5,153 nt of DNA from Pseudomonadota bacterium. Its GTDB lineage: Bacteria; Desulfobacterota; JAPLJL01. The notes beneath the pieces are model-generated. The model saw nothing but the letters and a program-made list of their open reading frames with translations, was not told the origin of the DNA and made no database searches. The stretch is taken from contig JAPLJL010000053.1 in the NCBI GenBank assembly GCA_026388615.1, positions 1-5,153 on the forward strand. Direction: 5' to 3'. This document shows, one piece after another, positions 1 to 4,640 of this stretch (positions are counted from its first letter, which is position 1; each line of letters begins with the position of its first letter). Made by a program: the position numbers and the translations under genes.

Positions 1-51
1 CCGGAAGTAAAATAGCTTTACCATCAATGTCTTTGCAGGCAATAATTCAAG

Positions 52-80
52 TTGAAAACAATCTTTAAATCCGAGATATT
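52..80 (+). promoter_or_regulatory. weak candidate promoter upstream of the ferredoxin gene
   Basis: TTGAAA at 52-57 is followed after 17 bp by GATATT at 75-80, a 5/6 and 4/6 match to sigma-70 -35 and -10 boxes, in an AT-rich stretch that contrasts with the GC-rich gene that follows. It would give a leader of over 100 nt. That leader contains an imperfect hairpin (CGCC/GGCG arms at 160-163 and 176-179) just before the ribosome binding site. Nothing else in 1-185 is recognisable. This is pattern matching only and could be chance. Confidence 0.25.
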
Positions 81-191
81 AAATAGAAAAGCGGAACTGA
101 TTTATTCTTAGAAGCCGGAGGAAACTCGACAAACGTAATAAACCTGTTTAAACGAACATCGCCAGCGATTTAGCCGGCGGAGAGCGTGAAA

Positions 192-206
192 GGGAGGAAA
201 AACATG
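192..206 (+). promoter_or_regulatory. ribosome binding site deciding the ferredoxin start at ATG 204
   Basis: GGGAGG at 192-197 sits 6 nt before the ATG at 204. An in-frame GTG at 186 would place this strong Shine-Dalgarno sequence inside the coding region and has no comparable site of its own, so the ATG is preferred. Confidence 0.7.
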
Positions 207-1067
207 GCGGTAAAATGGATGCCGGGTCTTTTGGAATTCTCGCGGCTGCTGAAAAACAGCCCGAAGCTCCTGGAAGAAGCGAAGCACTCGCCGATGGCCA
301 AGTACACGTTCGAGCTGATCGATCGGCTGTATCAAGTCTTTGCCCTCCCCGGCATCCGCCGGATCCATCCCTGGACCAAAGCGGAGAAAAACCGGGTTTA
401 CGCCATCCCGGTATTCAAGTCGCTGGAGCGCGGCAATGATGTCGTTCTTCCCTACCAGATCGTGGAAAAATTCATCGAGAAATCCTCCTACCGGGTCATA
501 ATGGAGTTCTGCGGGTGCCGGACTTCCTACCGGTGCAAAGATTATCCCCAGGAGCTCGGATGCCTGATGATGGGCGAGGGGAGCCGGAGGATCAAGACCC
601 CCTGGGTCCGGCCGGTCTCCAAGGCGGCGGCGCGGGCGCACCTGAAAAAGGCCGTGGAGGCCAACCTGGTCCCCCTGGTCGGTAAGGCCCGGGTGGATAA
701 TGCCCTCTTCGGCGTTCCGGATGAAGGCGACCTGTTCACGGTCTGCTTCTGCTGCGAATGCTGCTGTATCAGCCGGATCTTCCGGCATCTCCCCCCGGAG
801 GAGCGCAACCAGCAGTTCCGCCGGCTCGAGGGGCTCGAGATCCAGGTGGACGCGGAGAAATGTAAAGGCTGCGGGACCTGCGCGGAACACTGCTTCCTTA
901 AGCTGATCAAGATCACGGACGGGAAGTCCTTCATCCCCGACGATTGCCGGGGCTGCGGGCGCTGCGCCCGCGCCTGCCCCAACGGGGCGATCAAGATGAC
1001 TCTAAAGAACCCCCGGTTTCTCGAACAGGCCATCAGCAGTATCGAGGAGAAGGTGAGGATTAATTAG
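204..1067 (+). CDS. cysteine-rich 2x[4Fe-4S] ferredoxin-type protein
   Basis: A 287-aa predicted electron carrier, cytoplasmic as no signal peptide or membrane segment is visible. Its C-terminal third is a bacterial-type two-cluster ferredoxin: C220xxC223xxC226xxxC230 and C248xxC251xxC254xxxC258, the second followed by Pro (CPNGAI). Ahead of it are two further cysteine groups: C103-x-C105-R, C111 (CKDYP) and C120, then the very dense CFCCECCC at 181-188 with six cysteines in eight residues. The N-terminal 100 residues are basic and helical-looking, without cysteine. From memory, the order VLP-hydrophobic-CxCR-CKDYP-LGC / CxCCxCCC / two-cluster ferredoxin is a recurrent family in anaerobic deltaproteobacteria and archaea, usually annotated only as a 4Fe-4S binding protein; its partner and reaction are unknown to me. 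The extra cysteines could bind another cluster or metal. The N-terminal start may instead be GTG 186. A flavodoxin-domain gene follows on the same strand 169 bp downstream. The gene is GC-rich. Confidence 0.9.
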   Translation: MAVKWMPGLLEFSRLLKNSPKLLEEAKHSPMAKYTFELIDRLYQVFALPGIRRIHPWTKAEKNRVYAIPVFKSLERGNDVVLPYQIVEKFIEKSSYRVIMEFCGCRTSYRCKDYPQELGCLMMGEGSRRIKTPWVRPVSKAAARAHLKKAVEANLVPLVGKARVDNALFGVPDEGDLFTVCFCCECCCISRIFRHLPPEERNQQFRRLEGLEIQVDAEKCKGCGTCAEHCFLKLIKITDGKSFIPDDCRGCGRCARACPNGAIKMTLKNPRFLEQAISSIEEKVRIN

Positions 1068-1071
1068 GCAG

Positions 1072-1120
1072 GCATAGGGCATGGAGCATAGGGCAGAGAG
1101 CAAAGCGCATAGAGCATAGC
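1072..1120. repeat. 7-bp tandem array, consensus GCATAGR, seven units
   Basis: Seven units in perfect 7-bp phase start at 1072, 1079, 1086, 1093, 1100, 1107 and 1114: GCATAGG, GCATGGA, GCATAGG, GCAGAGA, GCAAAGC, GCATAGA, GCATAGC. GC at the first two positions is invariant while later positions vary. The array begins 4 bp after the ferredoxin stop codon. Period 7 means it would not keep frame if translated; it is best read as a noncoding satellite. Confidence 0.85.
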
Positions 1121-1153
1121 CTCCGGCCTGGAGGGCCTACGGCCCGGAGGGGG
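1120..1153. repeat. GC-rich palindromic repeat, CTACGGCCCGGAGG family
   Basis: CCTCCGG at 1120-1126 pairs with CCGGAGG at 1144-1150, with additional CC/GG pairing inside. The right half, CCTACGGCCCGGAGGG (1136-1151), recurs with one mismatch in 16 at 4686-4701. CTACGGCCCGGAGGGGG (1137-1153) recurs with one mismatch in 17 at 4711-4727. It is therefore a dispersed element, inserted between two heptamer arrays. Confidence 0.7.
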
Positions 1154-1187
1154 CAGAAGGCAAAGCGCAAAAAGCCTAATGATTAAG
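1153..1187. repeat. degenerate 7-bp array, GCAAARN-like, about four to five units
   Basis: Units starting at 1153, 1160, 1167, 1174 and 1181 read GCAGAAG, GCAAAGC, GCAAAAA, GCCTAAT, GATTAAG. The first three match the array on the other side of the GC-rich palindrome well; the last two are decayed. The region may be one array with that array at 1072-1120, split by the palindromic element. Confidence 0.5.
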
Positions 1188-1195
1188 AAGCCTAA

Positions 1196-1237
1196 AAGCT
1201 GACAACTGATAGCTGAAAGCTCAAAGGTCAAAGGGTA
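1196..1237. repeat. 7-bp array, consensus AAGCTGA, running into the flavodoxin start codon
   Basis: Six units in 7-bp phase: AAGCTGA, CAACTGA, TAGCTGA, AAGCTCA, AAGGTCA, AAGGGTA. The last A is the first base of the ATG at 1237. The AAGG sequences at 1224-1227 and 1231-1234, the only purine-rich candidates for a ribosome binding site, lie within repeat units, so the array forms the translation-initiation region. Confidence 0.75.
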
Positions 1238-1842
1238 TGCTGAAGATTAAGAAAATTTTGATTGCGGGAATTATTGTTTTGCTGGCGGGGCAGGCGTCGT
1301 TCGCCGGGAGTGTGGATATGAATGAAAAAGGCAAAATCCTGGTGGTCTACGCCACCAAGTCCGGCTCGACCGCGGAAGTCGCGCAGGCAATCGCCGAGGA
1401 GTTCAGGGCTCAAAACGCGGTGGTAGATGTATTCGAGGTAAAAAAAGCGTCACAGCCGGAAGGCTACACCGCGGTGGTCGTCGGCTCCGCCATCCGTTAC
1501 GGACGCTGGCTGCCTGACGCGATTAAATATTTAAAAACCCACAAAGATCAGCTTAGCCGGATACCGATTGCTTATTTCAACTGCGGAATTTTTCTGGTGC
1601 AGGGAAAACCGGGACAAAAAGAAGAAGCCAAAAAATACAATGCCCCCGCCGAAGAAATCGTGAAACCCGTGGCGGAAATTGGATTCGGCGGCAAGTTAGA
1701 TTTCGGCAAACTAAACTTTTGGGAGCGACAGCTCGGTAAAATCGTCGGTATTCCCGCAGGCGACTACCGGGATTTTAACGTCATCAGGGCCTGGGCCAGA
1801 GAAATATTTCCGAAGCTTAGCAAAGGGCAGGTACGTCCATAG
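1237..1842 (+). CDS. HemG-like flavodoxin-domain protein with signal peptide
   Basis: A 201-aa protein. Residues 1-23 form a Sec-type signal peptide: MLKIKK, a hydrophobic core at about 7-18, then ASFA with likely cleavage before G24; there is no lipobox cysteine. The rest is a flavodoxin-like domain. Beta-strand KILVVYA leads to the FMN phosphate loop T40-K-S-G-S-T45, then GSAIRYGRW at 83-91, closely resembling GASIRYGH of E. coli HemG (menaquinone-dependent protoporphyrinogen oxidase). HemG-like positions continue in IAYFNCGIFLV and the C-terminal DYRDFNVIRAWAREI. Mature length (178) fits HemG. The resemblance is real but an oxidase role is not shown, and the signal peptide, absent from E. 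coli HemG, argues for a different quinone- or membrane-side redox role. The Shine-Dalgarno is weak at ATG 1237; an internal ATG at 1318 (M28) has a better one and would give a cytoplasmic form. Codon use looks more AT-rich than that of the ferredoxin and cyclodeaminase genes. Its stop codon lies in the first unit of a 9-bp repeat array. Confidence 0.85.
   Translation: MLKIKKILIAGIIVLLAGQASFAGSVDMNEKGKILVVYATKSGSTAEVAQAIAEEFRAQNAVVDVFEVKKASQPEGYTAVVVGSAIRYGRWLPDAIKYLKTHKDQLSRIPIAYFNCGIFLVQGKPGQKEEAKKYNAPAEEIVKPVAEIGFGGKLDFGKLNFWERQLGKIVGIPAGDYRDFNVIRAWAREIFPKLSKGQVRP
1306..1320 (+). promoter_or_regulatory. internal ribosome binding site and alternative flavodoxin start
   Basis: GGGAG at 1306-1310 lies 7 nt before an in-frame ATG at 1318, exactly after the predicted signal peptide. 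Initiation here would give a 174-aa leaderless flavodoxin domain. Seen in sequence; use as a start is speculative, and the GGGAG also simply encodes the AGS residues around the cleavage site. Confidence 0.3.
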
Positions 1843-1918
1843 TGTCTATCGTGTCCATTGGGTCCATAGTGTCCAAAAAGACAGTCCATAGAGTCCGTTG
1901 TGTCCATAGTGTCGAAGA
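1834..1918 (+). repeat. 9-bp tandem array, consensus TGTCCATAG, nine units
   Basis: Five units start at 1834, 1843, 1852, 1861 and 1870 (CGTCCATAG, TGTCTATCG, TGTCCATTG, GGTCCATAG, TGTCCAAAA). After a 4-nt spacer, four more start at 1883, 1892, 1901 and 1910 (AGTCCATAG, AGTCCGTTG, TGTCCATAG, TGTCGAAGA). The first unit encodes the last two residues and the TAG stop of the flavodoxin gene. Confidence 0.85.
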
Positions 1919-1931
1919 ACAAGAATGAATC

Positions 1932-1976
1932 CTAATGACACAATGGACACAAAGAACACTATAGACACGATAGACT
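1932..1976 (-). repeat. inverted continuation of the 9-bp array, five units
   Basis: Five in-phase units (CTAATGACA, CAATGGACA, CAAAGAACA, CTATAGACA, CGATAGACT) are the reverse complement of the TGTCCATAG consensus, separated from the direct array by 13 nt. GTCTATCGTGTC at 1844-1855 has a perfect 12-bp complement at 1964-1975, and 15 of 18 bases of 1843-1860 pair with 1959-1976. The whole 1843-1976 stretch could fold into a long imperfect stem-loop between two convergent genes; no T-tract follows on either strand, so it is not a classical terminator. Confidence 0.8.
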
Positions 1977-2017
1977 CAGTTAAACCTACCCCCCAAAAAA
2001 GAAAAAAGCTGCAGAGA

Positions 2018-2043
2018 GATTCTTCGCTTGCGCTCAGAATGAC
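2018..2043. repeat. small hairpin repeat, GATT...AATGAC family, copy 1
   Basis: ATTCT at 2019-2023 pairs with AGAAT at 2036-2040, followed by GAC. The core TTCGCT-N-GCGCTC is identical to that of the copy at 3458-3484, except for the paired arm bases, which differ on both sides in compensating fashion. Confidence 0.7.
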
Positions 2044-2102
2044 ACCCTACAGATAGACGGAAATAGGTGATGGGTGATAACGACGGCCGACAACTAACCG
2101 CC

Positions 2103-2137
2103 GCAAAGGACAAAGAGACTAGAGCAAAAGGCAAGAA
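2103..2137. repeat. 7-bp array, GCAAAGR-like, five units beside the hydrolase stop
   Basis: In-phase units GCAAAGG, ACAAAGA, GACTAGA, GCAAAAG, GCAAGAA start at 2103, 2110, 2117, 2124 and 2131. The array lies 9 bp from the stop codon of the minus-strand hydrolase, so it is again on the 3' side of a gene. The consensus resembles the arrays at 1072 and 3407. Confidence 0.6.
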
Positions 2138-2146
2138 GTAATGCTT

Positions 2147-3310
2147 TTATTCCCCTTTAATTGAGTCAAGCACGGGTTTCAGGAATTCGCCGTCGTTCCA
2201 ATCATCCGGGACCTGCCAGGGGACGCCGTTCCGGACCACCACCAGGTCGAGACTCGGGATGACGATGATCTTCTGGGAGTGATGTCCCCAGGCCAGGAAG
2301 AGATCCTGGGGGAACCCGGCGGTGTCCGCCCAATTCGGATCGCCGGGATCGTAAAGCCACCACTGGTACCCGTATCCGGTATATAGCTCCTGCGAAGGGC
2401 TGGTGGATTCCTTCACCCAATCGGCGGGGACCACCTGCCGGTCGCCCCACTTCCCTCCCCGAAGATAAAGAAGGCCGAACTTGGCGAACTGACGGGAAGG
2501 GGTGTTGATGCAGCAGTAGGTGAGGGTATGCCCCGCCTGATCGGAATCCCAGAGCACATTCTTCATCCCGATCGGGGAAAACAAAACCTCATCCGCGTAG
2601 GCCGAAACCCGGTCCCCGGTCGCCCCTTCCAAGACCCCGGAGAGAAGCATGGAGTCGCCGCTCGAATAGGACCAGTAGGTTCCCGGCTCATGCGCGGGCT
2701 CGCGGCCCGCGGCAAAGGTGAGCTGGTCGGTTTCGATTAAAAGCATCCTCATCACGTCGGAGTCGCCGGGGTTATCCTCATAGCCCTCATTCCAGTCAAG
2801 TCCACTGGTCATCGAGAGGATCTGCCGCAGGGTGATTTCGGCCTTGTCCGTGCCGGCCCAGTCCGGGTAATAATTGGCCAGGGGCATATCCAGGCCCGAG
2901 ATCTTGTCCGCGCCGATCGCTATCCCCACCAGCGCGCTGGCAAAACTTTTGGCGACGGACCAGCTGGTCCCGGGTGTTTCCGCGTTCGCCCCCCCGAAAT
3001 ACCACTCCGCTACAATCACGTTGTGGCGGACTACCACCACCCCCTGGGTGTGGCGTCCGGATCCGGCCGCGTAATCACGGGCTCCGGAGAGAACCGCCGA
3101 ATCCATCCCGTGTTCCTCCGGGGTCGACACCGTCCATTCCTCCGTGGGCCAGGGCAGGGCGGCGAGAAAATCGGGTTCCTGATACCGGCCGGTCCAGTCT
3201 TTTCCCGCCCCGTTAGGGCAGGCGGACATAAGGATGGCCATCGCCAGGAAGGCGAGGCACCGCGGGAACAAGCGCAAGATTTTCCTGTTTATGTCTTCAG
3301 GCCCGTGCAT
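2147..3310 (-). CDS. lipoprotein-type serine hydrolase, class-C beta-lactamase fold
   Basis: A 387-aa protein of the beta-lactamase/esterase/NylB-like group that hydrolyses amide or ester bonds through a serine acyl-enzyme. The catalytic SxxK is S118-V-A-K121 in SWSVAKSFASALVG. The second motif is Y215-S-S217, in place of the class C YxN. The third is probably the WGHHSQ segment at 341-346, in the position of KTG/HxG. The LRQILSMTSGLDW stretch at 161-173 is a family hallmark. The SVAKSF and MTSGLDW wording most resembles 6-aminohexanoate-dimer hydrolase (NylB) relatives; substrate cannot be told from sequence. The N-terminus has a hydrophobic segment ending ILMSAC, so C31 is a likely lipidation site and the enzyme probably faces the periplasm. 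There is no good Shine-Dalgarno before ATG 3310. An in-frame TTG at 3275-3277 has AGGA 5 nt ahead and would give a compact lipoprotein signal (MRLFPR...), a credible alternative start. The gene is convergent with the flavodoxin gene and divergent from the cyclodeaminase gene. Confidence 0.9.
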   Translation of the reverse strand: MHGPEDINRKILRLFPRCLAFLAMAILMSACPNGAGKDWTGRYQEPDFLAALPWPTEEWTVSTPEEHGMDSAVLSGARDYAAGSGRHTQGVVVVRHNVIVAEWYFGGANAETPGTSWSVAKSFASALVGIAIGADKISGLDMPLANYYPDWAGTDKAEITLRQILSMTSGLDWNEGYEDNPGDSDVMRMLLIETDQLTFAAGREPAHEPGTYWSYSSGDSMLLSGVLEGATGDRVSAYADEVLFSPIGMKNVLWDSDQAGHTLTYCCINTPSRQFAKFGLLYLRGGKWGDRQVVPADWVKESTSPSQELYTGYGYQWWLYDPGDPNWADTAGFPQDLFLAWGHHSQKIIVIPSLDLVVVRNGVPWQVPDDWNDGEFLKPVLDSIKGE

Positions 3311-3367
3311 TGGAGATTTCCATGATTAACCCGGGGACAGGTTCCGTTGTTGAAACCATACAATTGG

Positions 3368-3397
3368 AATATATCCTTATTAATGACAGGTTGACAA
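3368..3397 (-). promoter_or_regulatory. candidate promoter of the serine hydrolase gene
   Basis: On the minus strand TTGTCA (3397-3392) is followed after 18 bp by TATATT (3373-3368), each 5 of 6 to sigma-70 consensus, in an AT-rich stretch. Transcription would begin near 3361, about 50 nt before ATG 3310. In that leader an ATG at 3323-3321 opens an 8-codon frame ending inside the hydrolase start region, which may be chance. Confidence 0.5.
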
Positions 3398-3406
3398 CCA
3401 AAAATT

Positions 3407-3441
3407 GCAAAGGGCATAGAGCAGGGGGTAGGGAGCAAGGA
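3407..3441. repeat. 7-bp array, GCAWRGR consensus, five units
   Basis: In-phase units GCAAAGG, GCATAGA, GCAGGGG, GTAGGGA, GCAAGGA start at 3407, 3414, 3421, 3428 and 3435, then the sequence decays into purine-rich CAAAGAGGAAAAGAGGG. It is the same repeat type as at 1072-1120, here in the divergent spacer just outside the hydrolase promoter and followed directly by a hairpin repeat. Confidence 0.7.
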
Positions 3442-3457
3442 CAAAGAGGAAAAGAGG

Positions 3458-3484
3458 GATTGCTTCGCTGGCGCTCGCAATGAC
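3458..3484. repeat. small hairpin repeat, GATT...AATGAC family, copy 2
   Basis: ATTGC at 3459-3463 pairs with GCAAT at 3477-3481, followed by GACGG. It shares TTCGCT and GCGCTC with the copy at 2018-2043, but the arm bases next to ATT/AAT are GC/GC instead of CT/AG, a compensatory difference. Translations of such elements give the spurious peptides often seen in annotations (here SVIASASEAI and SLRAPAKQS on the minus strand). Confidence 0.75.
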
Positions 3485-3544
3485 GGATTTAAGTGGCAAT
3501 CCAAGGGAATGACAAAAAATCTTTTTGCATCTGTTTCTTTGGGT

Positions 3545-3550
3545 TAAAAT
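3545..3550 (+). promoter_or_regulatory. possible -10 box before the cyclodeaminase gene
   Basis: TAAAAT at 3545-3550 matches TATAAT in five of six positions and lies 32 bp before the ATG. No good -35 is at standard distance: TTGCAT at 3525-3530 is only 14 bp away and TTTTTG is at 17 bp. A separate TTGACA at 3391-3396 lacks a convincing -10. Low confidence. Confidence 0.3.
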
Positions 3551-3570
3551 GTGGACCAGGCGGAGGGATA

Positions 3571-3585
3571 GAGGGAAAGGCAATG
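3571..3585 (+). promoter_or_regulatory. ribosome binding site deciding the cyclodeaminase start at ATG 3583
   Basis: GAGGG at 3571-3575 is 7 nt before the ATG at 3583. The open frame extends upstream to an ATG at 3493, but that would add 30 residues (cysteine- and glycine-rich, unlike the family) read through spacer sequence, so 3583 is preferred. Confidence 0.7.
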
Positions 3586-4578
3586 AATAAATTCACTTAC
3601 ATCATTAAAAGATCGGATCTCGAGGGCGTTCTCTCCATGCCGGACTACGTGGGGATAATCGAGGAGGCCTTCCGGATCACCGGCCGGGGCGGGGTGGAGA
3701 TGCCGCCCAAGATGTACCTTTCCTTTCCGCGCGGAGACCTCCGGTGCATGCCGGCCTATATCCCTTCCCTGAATATCGCCGGGATGAAGAACGTCAACGT
3801 TCATCCGGGAAACAAGGATCTGCCGGCGGTCATGGCCACGATCAGCCTGTTCGACCCGGAAACCGGCTATCCACTCGCGATTATGGATGGAACCTACATT
3901 ACCTACATGAGGACCGGCGCGGCGGGCGGGGTGGCGGTCAAGTATCTCGCCCGGGAGGATGCCGGGGCGGCGGCCTTCATTGGGGCCGGGACTCAGGCCC
4001 GATCTCAGCTGGAGGCCATCCTGGCGGTCCGGCCCCGGCTCAACCGGGTCGCGGTTTTCGACCGGGACGGGAAAAAGGCCGGTGATTACGCCGCCTGGGC
4101 AAATAAGAAGTTTAAAATTGAGGCCAGCCGGGCCGAAAGCGTTTCCGCGGCGGTTAAAGGGGCGGACATTATTGTTACCACCACGCCTTCCCGGGGGCCG
4201 GTGCTTTTGTCGGCGGATGTCCGGGAGGGCGTTCACGTCAACGCGGTCGGGGCCGACGCCCACGGCAAGCAGGAACTCGATCCCGAAATCCTCAAGCGGG
4301 CCCGGGTGGTGATCGACAACTGGGAGCAGGCCTCGAAGAGCGGGGAGATCAACGTCCCGCTCTCCCAAGGGATCATCCGGAAGGAAGATATTTATGGGAC
4401 GATCGGGGAAATCCTGACCGGGCAGAAGCCGGGACGGCAGTCGCCCGGAGAGATCACCGTATTCGATTCCACCGGCCTCGCGATACAGGATGTTACATCG
4501 GCCCTGGAGATATACAAGAGGCTGCTGGCCGATCCGGCCCGGGAGAAAAAACTGGAGAAGATAGATTTTCTTGGCTAA
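3583..4578 (+). CDS. ornithine cyclodeaminase / mu-crystallin family dehydrogenase
   Basis: A 331-aa cytoplasmic NAD(P)-dependent enzyme of full family length. Substrate-domain residues: K69 in GMKNVNVHPGN (Schiff-base/carboxylate lysine of the family) and R110-T111 in TYMRTGAA. The Rossmann domain has G134-A-G-T-Q-A139, with an acidic D160 at the end of the second strand (AVFD), suggesting NAD rather than NADP preference. N220-AVGAD225 then GKQELDPEIL follows; D225 corresponds to the catalytic aspartate of ornithine cyclodeaminase. The family signature FDSTGLAIQD is at 294-303. Members act as ornithine cyclodeaminase (ornithine to proline and ammonia), alanine dehydrogenase, ketimine reductase or in siderophore/amino acid synthesis; the sequence does not separate these, and no arginine, proline or siderophore gene is adjacent to help. 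It stands alone, with repeat-filled spacers on both sides. It is markedly GC-rich, like the ferredoxin gene and unlike the flavodoxin gene. Confidence 0.93.
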   Translation: MNKFTYIIKRSDLEGVLSMPDYVGIIEEAFRITGRGGVEMPPKMYLSFPRGDLRCMPAYIPSLNIAGMKNVNVHPGNKDLPAVMATISLFDPETGYPLAIMDGTYITYMRTGAAGGVAVKYLAREDAGAAAFIGAGTQARSQLEAILAVRPRLNRVAVFDRDGKKAGDYAAWANKKFKIEASRAESVSAAVKGADIIVTTTPSRGPVLLSADVREGVHVNAVGADAHGKQELDPEILKRARVVIDNWEQASKSGEINVPLSQGIIRKEDIYGTIGEILTGQKPGRQSPGEITVFDSTGLAIQDVTSALEIYKRLLADPAREKKLEKIDFLG

Positions 4579-4608
4579 TTGCGGATTTCGGATTGCGGAT
4601 TGCGGAAT
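4574..4608. repeat. 7-bp array, consensus GCGGATT, starting in the cyclodeaminase stop codon
   Basis: Units GCGGATT, TCGGATT, GCGGATT, GCGGAAT start at 4581, 4588, 4595 and 4602. The preceding heptamer GCTAATT (4574-4580) matches 5 of 7 and contains the TAA stop at 4576-4578. The unit differs from the GCATAGR type, so only the period and the position relative to the gene are shared. Confidence 0.8.
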
Positions 4609-4640
4609 AAATAAAGAAATGGTTCGAGGACTCCGTCCCC

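Larger units (their letters stand above)
1843..2146. other. convergent noncoding spacer made of repeats
   Basis: These 304 bp between the flavodoxin and serine hydrolase stop codons contain no convincing gene. In order: the 9-bp arrays in both orientations, a C-run then A-rich tract (1988-2008), a GATT...AATGAC hairpin, a tandem pair AGGTGAT/GGGTGAT at 2065-2078, and a 7-bp array next to the hydrolase stop. No clear intrinsic terminator is visible. Confidence 0.7.

Noticed and set aside
1..46. Possible beginning of a divergent minus-strand gene at the left edge (reads ACKDIDGKAILLP)
   Set aside because: The frame opens after a stop with no ATG, GTG or TTG start and no Shine-Dalgarno; only about 15 codons are visible, too few to support.
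108..890. Long minus-strand open frame (260 codons) antisense to the ferredoxin gene
   Set aside because: The plus frame has clear ferredoxin cysteine motifs and a strong ribosome binding site; the antisense product is proline- and arginine-rich with no recognisable domain, as expected for a shadow in GC-rich DNA.
1834..1976. CRISPR-like array
   Set aside because: Units are 9 bp, contiguous and degenerate, without spacers, and they change orientation; no cas gene is present.
3391..3420. Plus-strand promoter built on the exact TTGACA at 3391
   Set aside because: At 17-18 bp spacing the -10 would be GCATAG or CATAGA, in the heptamer array, at most three of six matches; the minus-strand promoter using the same bases is better.
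3289..3583. Two minus-strand open frames upstream of the hydrolase gene (containing SLRAPAKQS and SVIASASEA)
   Set aside because: Both are translations of the GATT...AATGAC hairpin and the heptamer array; no domain or ribosome binding site supports them.
3544..4368. Minus-strand open frame of 274 codons antisense to the cyclodeaminase gene
   Set aside because: The plus strand encodes a full, well-motifed cyclodeaminase family protein; the antisense translation is low-complexity G/P/R-rich.
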